53,679 bases of DNA, from NCBI GenBank assembly GCA_964636985.1, contig CAZWSX010000038.1, positions 1 through 53,679 on the forward strand, read 5' to 3'. Shown here piece after piece: positions 45,792 to 53,679 of the stretch (positions within the stretch are counted from its first letter, which is position 1; each line of letters opens with the position of its first letter). The translations under genes and the position numbers were made by a program. The DNA is from CAZWSX01 sp964636985. GTDB taxonomy: Bacteria; Planctomycetota; Planctomycetia; Pirellulales; Pirellulaceae. A model generated the notes under the pieces. The model was given only the letters and a program-made list of their open reading frames with translations. It was not told where the DNA came from and did no database searches.

Positions 45792-46364
45792 GTGATTCTT
45801 GAAGGCATTGTTACCACCATCAACGAAGACGGCGGCGTGAACGTGTCGCCGATGGGGCCTTTGGTCGACCGCGCGATCACGCAGCTGGTGCTGCGTCCGT
45901 TCAAAACCAGCCGAACGTTCGCCAACCTGCAACGGATCAAATGCGGCGTGCTGCACGTAACCGACAACGTCGAGATGATGGCGCAGGCCGCCGTGGGGCG
46001 ACTGAATCCGGTACCGCAAATGCAACGGCTTCCGGCGTTTAACGGCTACGTGCTGTCGGACGCTTGCCGTTGGTACGCGTTCACCGTGAAGCAGATCCTC
46101 GATCCGACCGAACGCGCCACGGTGGAATGCGAGATTGTTGAGCGCGGAACAAATCGCGAATTCTTCGGATTCAATCGCGCCCAGTTCGCCGTGATCGAAG
46201 CCTGCATTTTGGCGACGCGGATCGATCGCGTCGAAGAATCGGAAATCCGTGACGAACTGAAACGTCTCAAGCCGCTCGTAAAAAAAACGGCGGGCGATCA
46301 GGAAGCTCGCGCCTTCGAATTTCTCAAGGATTACTTTGAAGAGCGCTGGGCGTCGGCCGAATAA
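45792..46364 (+). CDS. DUF447 family protein (H4MPT-associated)
   Basis: 190 residues from a GTG at 45792. Visible blocks match PF04289/DUF447: ILEGIVTTINEDGGVNVSPM, LVLRPFKTSRTFANL and RAQFAVIEACILATR. The family has a flavin-reductase-like split-barrel fold and occurs in methanogens and H4MPT-containing methylotrophs next to cofactor genes. Its exact reaction is not established. It lies between pabA and the RFAP-synthase fusion, 29 and 36 bp away, in one unit. Confidence 0.88.
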   Translation: MILEGIVTTINEDGGVNVSPMGPLVDRAITQLVLRPFKTSRTFANLQRIKCGVLHVTDNVEMMAQAAVGRLNPVPQMQRLPAFNGYVLSDACRWYAFTVKQILDPTERATVECEIVERGTNREFFGFNRAQFAVIEACILATRIDRVEESEIRDELKRLKPLVKKTAGDQEARAFEFLKDYFEERWASAE

Positions 46365-46400
46365 TCCCTCCCAATCCATGCGACTTGTTGGTCTCCACCC

Positions 46401-47753
46401 ATGCCACGGCCAAGAAGGCTTATTGCGCCAAGTCGACTTCATTTTGGGCTGTACTCATTTGGCCATCCCGATCGCCGGCAGTATGGCGGTGTGGGAGTGA
46501 TGGTCGACGAGCCGCGAACCGTTCTGCATGGAGGTCCTGCGGAACGCTTCACCACTAGTGGCCCGCGCGCGGATCGGATTGCGCAGTTTGCCAAGACGTG
46601 GGCCGCCGCGAATGAGTACGACGAGTTGCCGTCGCTTGAGATTGCCGAGTTGGAGTCTCCCAGCGAACATGCGGGCCTTGGTAGCGGTACCCAGTTGGGG
46701 ATGGCTGTCGGAGCGATGTTGCATGCGCTCACGGGAACGGTTCAACCGCCTGCTTCCGAGTTAGCGCAAAGTGTGGGGCGCGGTTTGAGATCGGCGGTGG
46801 GGGCTTATGGTTTTGCCCTCGGCGGCTTGATCGCTGAGAGGGGAAAGGAAGAGGAGCAATCGGTCTCGCCGTTGTACGTTCGCGTGGAGGTTCCTCGCGC
46901 GTGGCGGTTTGTGTTGCTGCAACCCAAGCTGACACCGGGAATTTCTGGTAGTGCCGAAGCGCAGGCCTTTATCAAGGCTCCGCCTGTCGATCCGCGTCGG
47001 ACTGATGAACTTATCGATTTGGCGCAGCGGCAGATGTTGCCTGCGGCGGCGATGGGAGACTTTGATACCTTTGCGGCGAGCCTTTTCCGCTATGGCGTGC
47101 TGGCCGGCGAGTGCTTCGCGGATATCCAGGGCGGCCCTTACAACGGTGTCGTTTTGACGCGATGGATTGAACGAATGCGGGCCGCGGGAGCCGTTGGCGT
47201 CGGGCAGAGCAGTTGGGGGCCGACGCTGTTTGCCGTCATGCCAAGCCAAGACGATGCTGAAGCGCTGCTGGCAAGTCTGCGGGACACTATAGAAGGGGAA
47301 GGGTGTGATGCTCGAATCACAACGGTCAGTCAAAGCGGCGCTCGATTTGAACTCGATGCCGAATCTCCGGGCCAGGCTTCGGAAAGGATGATCGCTGTTG
47401 CGGTGGTCGAACAAGCGGGGAAGTTTCTGGTTGGCACGCGGGCGGCCGGAATCGACTTGGCGGGTAAGTCGGAGTTTCCGGGCGGCAAGGTCGAGCCTCA
47501 TGAACTGCCCGCCACCGCCGCCGAGCGGGAGTGCTGGGAGGAGACGGGCCTAAGTGTCCGGGCCGGGCCGCTCTTGCTGGAAAAGAGCCACCAATACCCG
47601 CACGCAACGGTTCGCCTTCACTTCTACCGCTGTCGACCGGTGGAGGGGGAGATTCGAAATCCCTGGCGATGGGTGGATCGGCACGATCTGAAAGCGGCGG
47701 ACTTTCCTGAGGCGAACGGCGAACTGATCCAGCGGCTCACCTCGGCCGATTAG
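46401..47753 (+). CDS. Beta-ribofuranosylaminobenzene 5'-phosphate synthase (MptG-like) fused to a Nudix/MutT domain
   Basis: 450 residues. Residues 1-320 are RFAP synthase of the GHMP-kinase family: APSRLHFGLYSFG at the start, PSEHAGLGSGTQLGMAVG as the P-x-x-x-G-L-x-S-G loop, and SWGPTLFAVMP later. The enzyme condenses p-aminobenzoate with PRPP and releases CO2 and PPi, the first committed step of methanopterin synthesis. Residues 330-450 form a complete MutT-type Nudix domain: G-K-V-E-P-H-E then RECWEETGL. This fusion lies directly after pabB, pabA and DUF447. The Nudix part may hydrolyse a pterin triphosphate or be a housekeeping MutT; only the fold is certain. Confidence 0.92.
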   Translation: MPRPRRLIAPSRLHFGLYSFGHPDRRQYGGVGVMVDEPRTVLHGGPAERFTTSGPRADRIAQFAKTWAAANEYDELPSLEIAELESPSEHAGLGSGTQLGMAVGAMLHALTGTVQPPASELAQSVGRGLRSAVGAYGFALGGLIAERGKEEEQSVSPLYVRVEVPRAWRFVLLQPKLTPGISGSAEAQAFIKAPPVDPRRTDELIDLAQRQMLPAAAMGDFDTFAASLFRYGVLAGECFADIQGGPYNGVVLTRWIERMRAAGAVGVGQSSWGPTLFAVMPSQDDAEALLASLRDTIEGEGCDARITTVSQSGARFELDAESPGQASERMIAVAVVEQAGKFLVGTRAAGIDLAGKSEFPGGKVEPHELPATAAERECWEETGLSVRAGPLLLEKSHQYPHATVRLHFYRCRPVEGEIRNPWRWVDRHDLKAADFPEANGELIQRLTSAD

Positions 47754-47856
47754 GAAAACGCAGGCCGATGAGAAAAAACATCGCGCCGGCATTCTCTCGG
47801 ACGCGGATTCCGAACAAAATGGAACCTCCAGGGCAACTATCAACGGAGTGGGGTCG

Positions 47857-50484
47857 ATGCGTCTTTCCCGTTATGGGTACCGGCCGATCGAAGCGATCTC
47901 GGCCTTCGCCGCCTGCGCGTTGATGAGCGGCCTGTTGTCGCCTGCCGGGGCCGAGGACGAGGCCGTTCTCAACCGCTATCTGGACCGGCTCAAGCTCACC
48001 GAGCTTCGCATCACCAGCGCTGAGACGGCTGCCAAAAAACAGCGCCCATCGACCGCGGACGCAGCCGCCGAGAAAAAACGCCTTGGCGACCTCTACATGC
48101 GCTGGATGGGCGAAGCGAGCGACAGCGAAAAAACATTCGCGCGGGCAAAAGGCAAAGCATCGGAGTTCTTCGACAAGAACCCCTCGCTGCGAACGCCTGA
48201 GCTAGAACTCGTTTTGGTCGAGTCCGACTTCGGGCGGCTAGTGAACTTGTTTACCGAGTCGATCGATCGGCCCACCTCGGGCCAGGCCGACCGAGAGAAA
48301 GCGCATCAGGCCTTCGTCAAGATTGGCGACTCGCTCGCGGAACGAGTGACGAAGTTCGACAAGGAAATCGAGGCTGAACTCTCCAAAGAGCCTACTGAAA
48401 CGACAAGCGGGCTGCCATTTGCGGGCAGCAAGTTTGGTGCGAAGAAGGATGCGCCGGCTCCCGTAGACAACCTGGCAGCGAAAGATTTGCTCAGAGCCCG
48501 TTGTAAATACTTTGCGGCATGGGCTTACTACTATGCCGGCGTCTCCGCGACAGATAGTGGCGTCCGCGCTAAGTTGCTGGTGGAATCGCGCAAGTTATTC
48601 TGCGATATCTTGGGGTTCGACCAGGAACAGGAAACGGTAAAAATCGAGCCCGAATATCTCAATCTCGACAACATCTGGAGGGCTCGCGCGTTGCAGGGCT
48701 TCGCCATGTGTGCCGTCGCCATGAGCCGCCGGGACGAAGAGGCGCGGGCGGCGATGTCGGCATTGGAAGGTGCCACTACGGCGGCCGGCGTACGCGATTT
48801 CATGGCCAGCATTCGCTTGCAGGCCTACTGGAACGCGGGGCGCGATAAAGAAGCGGAAGAGGTTGTCGATAATACGTTCGCGCGAATACCAAAATCGACC
48901 ATGCCGGGCACGCTTTCGATGTGCAACATCCTGGTGCGCCGCGGGGAAGCGGAGCCAACAGAGGGCGAGCTCTCTCGCTGGACCAGATTAGGACTGGCAG
49001 GGTATTTGAAACTGAATGCGATGGGAGAAGCGCGAGTCTCGATTGCGAAATACAACGTCAACTTAACCGGCGCTGAAGATTTCCAGCTGTTGCGGTTGTT
49101 CGGAAAGCAGGCTTTCGTCGACGCCGAAAAGTCGAAGGACCCGGCGAAGTACCGCTCGGCCAAAACGGCCTTGGAAAAGGCGCTCGGGAAGCCGGAAGCG
49201 GCGTCGGATGCCGATGGAACGGCCGACCTTCGATTCACCCTGGCATGGACCGAGTATCGACTGGGCAACACCGCCGAGGCACAGCGACTGTTTCAGCAGG
49301 CGTGGCGAACTTTCAGACGCTCCAACGATCCGCGGGCTGAAGAGGCTGGCTGGATGGCGTTTGCTTGTGCCGTCAAGCAGGCCGAATCGAAGGACCCAGG
49401 AGCCATCGAGGAGGCTAGACGGATCGGCTTGGACTTCAAGACGGACTTTCCGAAGTCGGAGCGAGCCAAGCAAATCGACTACTTACTGAGCCAGCTAGGA
49501 AAGGCGGCGGGGAACGCCCCTAACGTGGACGATCTCAAGAAGATTCAGCCGGGTTCGCCCGGCTATCTCGACGCCCGTTACGACTTGATCGTTGCGCTGG
49601 CGACCAAGTCTCGCGAGGCCAAGGGCGAGGAAAAAGAATTGCTAAAAACTGAGATCAGGCAAGTGGCCGAAGACTACTTGACCAAGGCTGCTCATTCACA
49701 AGCCGAGCGGCGCGTTCGAGCGGGCTTGTTTATCGTCGAGACGTTTGCCGACAAAACGAGCTCTCCGGAATTCGCGGAAGCCTTGAAACGCATCGAGCCA
49801 GACCTGAAAAAGCTGGACGCGAGCTCGTCGGCGGTGGTCGAGTGGCAATACCGGCAGTTGCAACGGGCGCAAGCGGCGGGAGACGCAGCTCGGGTTCTGG
49901 AACTCGCGGGAGAGATTGCTAAGTCGGGGCAAGGGACGAATTTCGAGATGCCGGCGCTCCTGGTGTTGGCCAAGCAGGCGGATCGCGAAGTGGCTGAGGC
50001 AGCGGAAAGCAGCAAGCACGCGAAGAAGGTGGCCGCGGTCGACATTTACCGCCGACTCGTCAAGTATTTGGGCGACGACGACGCGGCGCTTAAGGCCAAG
50101 AAGAATGCGGTGGCAGCTCTCAGTAAGCTGGCGCAGTATGAGTTCGAACTCGAGATGTGGGCGCAAGCGGGCCCTCATTTTCAGCTGCTTTTAACCGTGG
50201 CACCTAACGATGCGCCCGTATTGCGGATGGCGGCTATCTGTCTGGTCAAGGCGCACGAGTATGCCAAGGCGTTGCCGTTGGCCAAGCGACTCACCAATGC
50301 TTACCCGCAAGGCAGCCCGGAGTGGGTCGAGGCCAAGTATTATCAGCTGCTGTGCCTGAAGAATACCGATCTCGCCGAGGCCAAAGGGACCTACAAGCAG
50401 TTCAAGCTGCTGTATCCCGAAGTGAAGGATCCGGCGTGGAAACTGAAGTTCGACGAGCTCGACCGAGAGCTTGCGGCCCCCTAA
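47857..50484 (+). CDS. Large exported TPR-like helical protein, hypothetical
   Basis: 875 residues from the ATG at 47857 with GGAG eight bases upstream; GTG 47848 is less likely. The N-terminus has a signal peptide (ISAFAACALMSGLLSPAGA). The rest is nearly all helical and Ala/Lys/Glu-rich, with TPR-like stretches (FTLAWTEYRLGNTAEAQRLF, AAICLVKAHEYAKALPLAKR). A probable role is a periplasmic scaffold or interaction protein. No catalytic motif was seen. It follows the MptG fusion after a 103-bp gap, and nothing shows that it belongs to that operon. Confidence 0.75.
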   Translation: MRLSRYGYRPIEAISAFAACALMSGLLSPAGAEDEAVLNRYLDRLKLTELRITSAETAAKKQRPSTADAAAEKKRLGDLYMRWMGEASDSEKTFARAKGKASEFFDKNPSLRTPELELVLVESDFGRLVNLFTESIDRPTSGQADREKAHQAFVKIGDSLAERVTKFDKEIEAELSKEPTETTSGLPFAGSKFGAKKDAPAPVDNLAAKDLLRARCKYFAAWAYYYAGVSATDSGVRAKLLVESRKLFCDILGFDQEQETVKIEPEYLNLDNIWRARALQGFAMCAVAMSRRDEEARAAMSALEGATTAAGVRDFMASIRLQAYWNAGRDKEAEEVVDNTFARIPKSTMPGTLSMCNILVRRGEAEPTEGELSRWTRLGLAGYLKLNAMGEARVSIAKYNVNLTGAEDFQLLRLFGKQAFVDAEKSKDPAKYRSAKTALEKALGKPEAASDADGTADLRFTLAWTEYRLGNTAEAQRLFQQAWRTFRRSNDPRAEEAGWMAFACAVKQAESKDPGAIEEARRIGLDFKTDFPKSERAKQIDYLLSQLGKAAGNAPNVDDLKKIQPGSPGYLDARYDLIVALATKSREAKGEEKELLKTEIRQVAEDYLTKAAHSQAERRVRAGLFIVETFADKTSSPEFAEALKRIEPDLKKLDASSSAVVEWQYRQLQRAQAAGDAARVLELAGEIAKSGQGTNFEMPALLVLAKQADREVAEAAESSKHAKKVAAVDIYRRLVKYLGDDDAALKAKKNAVAALSKLAQYEFELEMWAQAGPHFQLLLTVAPNDAPVLRMAAICLVKAHEYAKALPLAKRLTNAYPQGSPEWVEAKYYQLLCLKNTDLAEAKGTYKQFKLLYPEVKDPAWKLKFDELDRELAAP

Positions 50485-50531
50485 CGCTGTCGTGAATTGG
50501 AGATTTGTTTTGGTCGAGTCCGCGCGTCGCC

Positions 50532-51872
50532 ATGTCTAAACCTCGCCGACTTTTTGACGACGCCGGCAATGCCTGGTCGGGTGGCGAACCACCGTCGGCA
50601 ACGCCACCCGCGCGTTCGTCGATCGAACGCGCGCCGAAAAAGGCGCCAGAGCCTTCGACCGTCTCGGAAATTACCGAGCAAATCCGGGCGTCGCTGGAAG
50701 GAAACTTCTCCAACGTTTGGGTGCGTGGCGAGGTGAACGAGGTGGTGCGCGCTTCCAGCGGGCACGTCTATCTCACGCTCAAAGATGCGGGCGCGCAGCT
50801 TAAAGCGGTGATCTGGAAAAGCCAGAGCGCGCGGATTCGCTTCGACCTCAAAGAAGGGCAAGAGGTGATCTGCCAAGGGGACATTAGCCTTTATCCGCTG
50901 CGCGGCACGTACCAACTGGTGATCAAAGCGGTCGAGCCGGTAGGGCAGGGGGCGCTACAACTCGCTTTTCAGCAATTGCGAGAGAAGCTGCATGCGGAGG
51001 GGTTATTCGATGCCGCCCGCAAGAAGCCCGTGCCGCGCTGGCCGAAGCGGATCGCGGTGATTACCAGCCCCACGGGCGCGGCCGTTCGCGACTTCATTCA
51101 AATCGCCAGCCGCCGATGGCCCGGCGTGCAGGTGCTGATTATTCCCGCGAAGGTGCAGGGAGAAGGGGCGGCGGCCGACATTGTTCGCGGGATCGGTGCA
51201 GCCCACAAATTGAGAATCCCGCCGGATGTGTTAATTCTTTGCCGTGGCGGCGGCAGTCTGGAAGACTTGTGGTGTTTTAATGAGGAGGTTGTGGTGCGGG
51301 CGGTCTCGCGCAGCCGCATCCCGACGATCAGCGCCATCGGCCACGAGATTGATGTCACGCTATGCGATTTGGTCGCCGACTTTCGAGCCCTTACGCCCAG
51401 CGAGGCTGCCGAACGGTTTACCCAGGATGTTCAGGAAGTCCACGCGGCACTGGCGCAAACTCGACAGCTCATGATTCAGTCGCTGCGGCGCCGTGCGACG
51501 CGGGCGCGGCAGCTTGTCGATGCCTTGGCATCGCGGCGTGTGCTGCGACGTCCTTTTGATTTGATCGTTCAGCGGGGCCAACTGCTGGATGAACTGCAAG
51601 CACGTGCCGCTCGGGCGCAAAAGGTCCGACTCGCCAAGGCACGCCAGCAACTGGAAAACGCGGCCGCGCGGCTCGAGACGCTGAGTCCCCTGTCGACGCT
51701 CAAGCGGGGCTACTCCATCACGCTTGTCCCTGGCACAAATACACCCATCCGGAATGCAAGTGAAGTTACCGTTGGGCAAACCATCGAAACGCAATTGAGC
51801 CAAGGCAAAGTCCTCAGCAGGGTCGAGGAAATCAAAACCTCTTCCGACACTGGCCCATCTCCACGCGAATAG
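50532..51872 (+). CDS. xseA: Exodeoxyribonuclease VII large subunit
   Basis: 446 residues from the ATG at 50532 (SKPRRLFDDAG); a TTG at 50505 also stays in frame. The N-terminal OB fold is visible (SNVWVRGEVNEVVRASSGH) and the core has AVITSPTGAAVRDF, CRGGGSLEDLWCFNEE and SAIGHEIDVTLCDLVADFRA. The tail forms coiled-coil helices before LSPLSTLKRGYSI. With XseB it degrades single-stranded DNA. XseB is encoded after an intervening FAD gene. Confidence 0.96.
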   Translation: MSKPRRLFDDAGNAWSGGEPPSATPPARSSIERAPKKAPEPSTVSEITEQIRASLEGNFSNVWVRGEVNEVVRASSGHVYLTLKDAGAQLKAVIWKSQSARIRFDLKEGQEVICQGDISLYPLRGTYQLVIKAVEPVGQGALQLAFQQLREKLHAEGLFDAARKKPVPRWPKRIAVITSPTGAAVRDFIQIASRRWPGVQVLIIPAKVQGEGAAADIVRGIGAAHKLRIPPDVLILCRGGGSLEDLWCFNEEVVVRAVSRSRIPTISAIGHEIDVTLCDLVADFRALTPSEAAERFTQDVQEVHAALAQTRQLMIQSLRRRATRARQLVDALASRRVLRRPFDLIVQRGQLLDELQARAARAQKVRLAKARQQLENAAARLETLSPLSTLKRGYSITLVPGTNTPIRNASEVTVGQTIETQLSQGKVLSRVEEIKTSSDTGPSPRE

Positions 51873-51925
51873 TCTTGGCCTCTTAAGTTCGACCAGCGTG
51901 TCGCATTCGAAAACCCTTGCCGCTC

Positions 51926-51958
51926 TGAGACGAAGGGGCGCCTTGTCGCAACGTCTCA
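51926..51958. repeat. Inverted repeat upstream of the FAD oxidoreductase gene
   Basis: TGAGACG (51926-51932) and CGTCTCA (51952-51958) form a perfect 7-bp stem around a 19-base loop, 17 bases before the next start codon. It may affect translation or serve as a regulator site; no stronger evidence. Confidence 0.3.
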
Positions 51959-51974
51959 TCGCCGGGGAATTTCG

Positions 51975-53198
51975 ATGGCAGTCAACCGCATCGCGCATGC
52001 GCTCGCCAGCACTCTACCGTTCCGCAACGACATCGAAGACACCATCCTTGTCGGGGGCGGCATGGCGGGCATCGGTTGTGCCCGCCGGCTGTTGGAAAAC
52101 GGTCAATCATTCCGGATGATTACGCCGGAAATCGGCGGCCGGGTGCGGACTTCGCCCGATGGACGCATCAACTACGGCGCCTACTACGTTACCTCCGACT
52201 ACCACTGGACTCGCCCCTACTTCAAGCGAACCGATAAGGTTTGCGTAAACGACAGCTGGTACCACCAGGGCGACCAGCGGTACGGATTTCTGTCGACGCG
52301 ACTGGCGAAGCACTTGCCCGCGTTGTATCGGTTTTTGAGCGACTTGTGGGAATTCCGCCTGCGATACAACGCGATGAATGCGCTGGCCGGCGACCGTTCG
52401 CGAAGAGAACTGATCAACGCCGATCCGATGCTGCGGCAGATGTTCGACGAACCAGCGAGCGAATACATCCGTCGCCGCAAGCTGGAGGGCTTATTCGCCG
52501 ATTACATCGATCATTTGCTGTGGGCGACGTTTTTCTGCGATCCGTCCAAGGTCTCGACGTTTCTCGTTCTGGCCGCATCGCTGCCGATGATCTTGACGAT
52601 GCACTCGTTCGAATTTGACGTGGCGGCGGCGATCGCCGGCTACGAAGAGAGCATTGTCTATTCAACGATCGCGAGCATTGAAATCGGAAACGACGTTCAC
52701 CACGTGACAACGACGTCGGGCAAAACATTTTTGTGTCGGAATCTGGTGATGGCGACGCCGATGGATATCACCAACCGGTTGCTGCCATCGCTCGCGCAAA
52801 GGCTTCGCGGAGCGATCGACATTTCGTTTTGTCACGTCCAAGGAAGCCTCCGGCCGAAGTATCGCGGGGCCAGAAGGAATTTCTTTCCCAGCGACGAAGC
52901 GGTGGTGATTTCGCGGGAACTGGACGGCTCGTACTTGTACTACTACGAAAAAGACAACATCAACAAGTACTTCGAGTCGCAAACGGTCGTCACGCGCGAC
53001 CATTGGAAGCCGGCCTTGTTTTTCCACGGTAAGGAGTTTATCAACGCCAACCCGCTCCCCAATGTCTTCATCACAGGCGACCACGACATGCCGAACATCG
53101 AAAACGCCTTTTTGAACGGCCGCTACGCTGCGAGCCTGGTCCTGCGGCAGGAAGCCGCGCGGCAAATATCGCGATTGAGAATGGCCATTCCAGCGTAA
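51975..53198 (+). CDS. FAD-dependent oxidoreductase (amine-oxidase-like)
   Basis: 407 residues. A dinucleotide-binding motif is visible near residue 27 (TILVGGGMAGIGCARRLL), then IGGRVRTSPDG in the substrate/FAD region and a C-terminal VFITGDHDMPNIENAFLNGR that fits the amine-oxidase FAD end motif. The middle region is alpha-helical and W/F-rich. Substrate unknown; members of this superfamily include carotenoid and polyamine oxidases. It is placed between xseA and xseB, with gaps of 102 and about 50 bp. Confidence 0.82.
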   Translation: MAVNRIAHALASTLPFRNDIEDTILVGGGMAGIGCARRLLENGQSFRMITPEIGGRVRTSPDGRINYGAYYVTSDYHWTRPYFKRTDKVCVNDSWYHQGDQRYGFLSTRLAKHLPALYRFLSDLWEFRLRYNAMNALAGDRSRRELINADPMLRQMFDEPASEYIRRRKLEGLFADYIDHLLWATFFCDPSKVSTFLVLAASLPMILTMHSFEFDVAAAIAGYEESIVYSTIASIEIGNDVHHVTTTSGKTFLCRNLVMATPMDITNRLLPSLAQRLRGAIDISFCHVQGSLRPKYRGARRNFFPSDEAVVISRELDGSYLYYYEKDNINKYFESQTVVTRDHWKPALFFHGKEFINANPLPNVFITGDHDMPNIENAFLNGRYAASLVLRQEAARQISRLRMAIPA

Positions 53199-53247
53199 GG
53201 ACGGGGGTTCGTTGGCACTCGATCTCGACATCGATATGATGGGTGCC

Positions 53248-53595
53248 ATGTCGAAACGAACCAAGTCCGAATCGGATGGCGAATTGCCTTCCTTTGAAGA
53301 ATCTCTGACCGAGCTTCAGTCGATTGTCGACGCGCTCGAAGATGGCGAACTCGGTTTGGCCGAGGCCTTGGCCAAATACGAGCGCGGCGTGGCTCATCTG
53401 CGCAACTGCTATGAGACGCTGGCGGCCGCCGAGAAAAAGATCGAGTTGCTGACCGGGTTCGACGCGGGCGGCAATCCGATCACGCAGCCCTTCGACGACG
53501 CGGCGACTTCGACCGAGAATCAGGTCTCGAGCCGCCAACGCCCCGCTGGGCCTTCTAAAGCAAAAAGGGGAATGGCCAGCGACGATTTGGGATGA
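53248..53595 (+). CDS. xseB: Exodeoxyribonuclease VII small subunit
   Basis: 115 residues from ATG 53248. Other candidate starts are 53239, 53236 and a TTG at 53212 that has AAGGACGGGGG upstream. The core LPSFEESLTELQSIVDALED and the late CYETLAAAEKKIELL match the family. The C-terminal 45 residues (including NPITQPFDD and a basic tail) are longer than in E. coli. It should bind XseA and stabilise the nuclease. Confidence 0.93.
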   Translation: MSKRTKSESDGELPSFEESLTELQSIVDALEDGELGLAEALAKYERGVAHLRNCYETLAAAEKKIELLTGFDAGGNPITQPFDDAATSTENQVSSRQRPAGPSKAKRGMASDDLG

Positions 53596-53679
53596 TTTAC
53601 GCGGAAAGAATTAGCCACAGAGGTCACGGCGCGGGCTATCGCCCGCAACCCAAGGAGATGAAACAGAAAAAGCGTGGAA
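53596..53679. other. Window end, short non-coding tail
   Basis: A sequence reading AGCCACAGAGGTCACGG (53613-53629) resembles a dispersed planctomycete phrase, but only one copy is visible here. An ATG at 53658 has AAGGAG directly abutting it, with no spacer, so a gene start there is uncertain. Confidence 0.3.

Noticed and set aside
53658..53679. Possible gene start with AAGGAG at the window end
   Set aside because: The AAGGAG abuts the ATG with no spacer, and only seven codons are visible, so it cannot be judged.

Overview
The window looks like chromosome of a planctomycete, most likely of the Pirellulales group. The main reasons are the DUF1501 + PSD1/DUF1549/DUF1553 cytochrome pair, the PVC-type CxxCH heme proteins fused to beta-propeller and HEAT regions, PQQ-propeller membrane proteins, tetrahydromethanopterin (H4MPT) genes in a bacterium, and frequent GTG starts. 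I saw no rRNA, tRNA, CRISPR array, transposase or prophage. This is backbone-like DNA with tightly packed operons.

Layout. 1-585: start of flhA, cut by the window edge. 939-2284: a dual-specificity-phosphatase-like protein overlapping a secreted GH17-like protein. 2418-8344 (minus): a Planctomycetes cytochrome/DUF1501 pair and a secreted SGNH hydrolase. 8472-10955: two small membrane proteins and an XylR-type (sugar-binding + AraC) regulator. 11197-13997: a signalling cassette of receiver-HATPase, STAS protein and a GspE/PilB-like ATPase, the last two overlapping. 14075-17062 (minus): a large sugar-dehydrogenase-like cytochrome.

17139-22604 (minus): a complete NAD salvage operon, pncB - nadE - nrtR - (pncA fused to a Nudix domain). 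A GTGTA-N5-TACAC palindrome lies on a plausible promoter in front of it. 22745-34585 (minus): acpS, a hypothetical envelope protein, an AI-2E-type permease, moaE, moaD overlapping a large FAD/Fe-S oxidoreductase, a zinc-ribbon membrane protein, a polytopic membrane protein, folE, and two tandem terpene-cyclase-like alpha-barrel proteins.

34844-53595 (plus): a HEAT-like exported protein, a giant PVC heme protein, then a compact run from 39659 to 47753. That run holds a PQQ-propeller membrane protein, an SDR without its catalytic tyrosine, a DHPS-like protein, pabB, pabA, a DUF447 protein, and RFAP synthase (MptG) fused to a Nudix domain. It reads as a pABA-to-H4MPT cofactor operon: PabA/PabB make p-aminobenzoate, MptG joins it to PRPP, and the DHPS-like and DUF447 proteins are known companions of H4MPT genes. 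A large TPR-like exported protein and xseA - FAD oxidoreductase - xseB close the window.

The most interesting points are the MptG-Nudix fusion inside the pABA/H4MPT operon, the Tyr-to-Phe SDR heading that operon, the PncA-Nudix fusion under a putative NrtR operator, the receiver-HATPase/STAS/secretion-ATPase cassette, and two families of short dispersed inverted repeats at gene ends.
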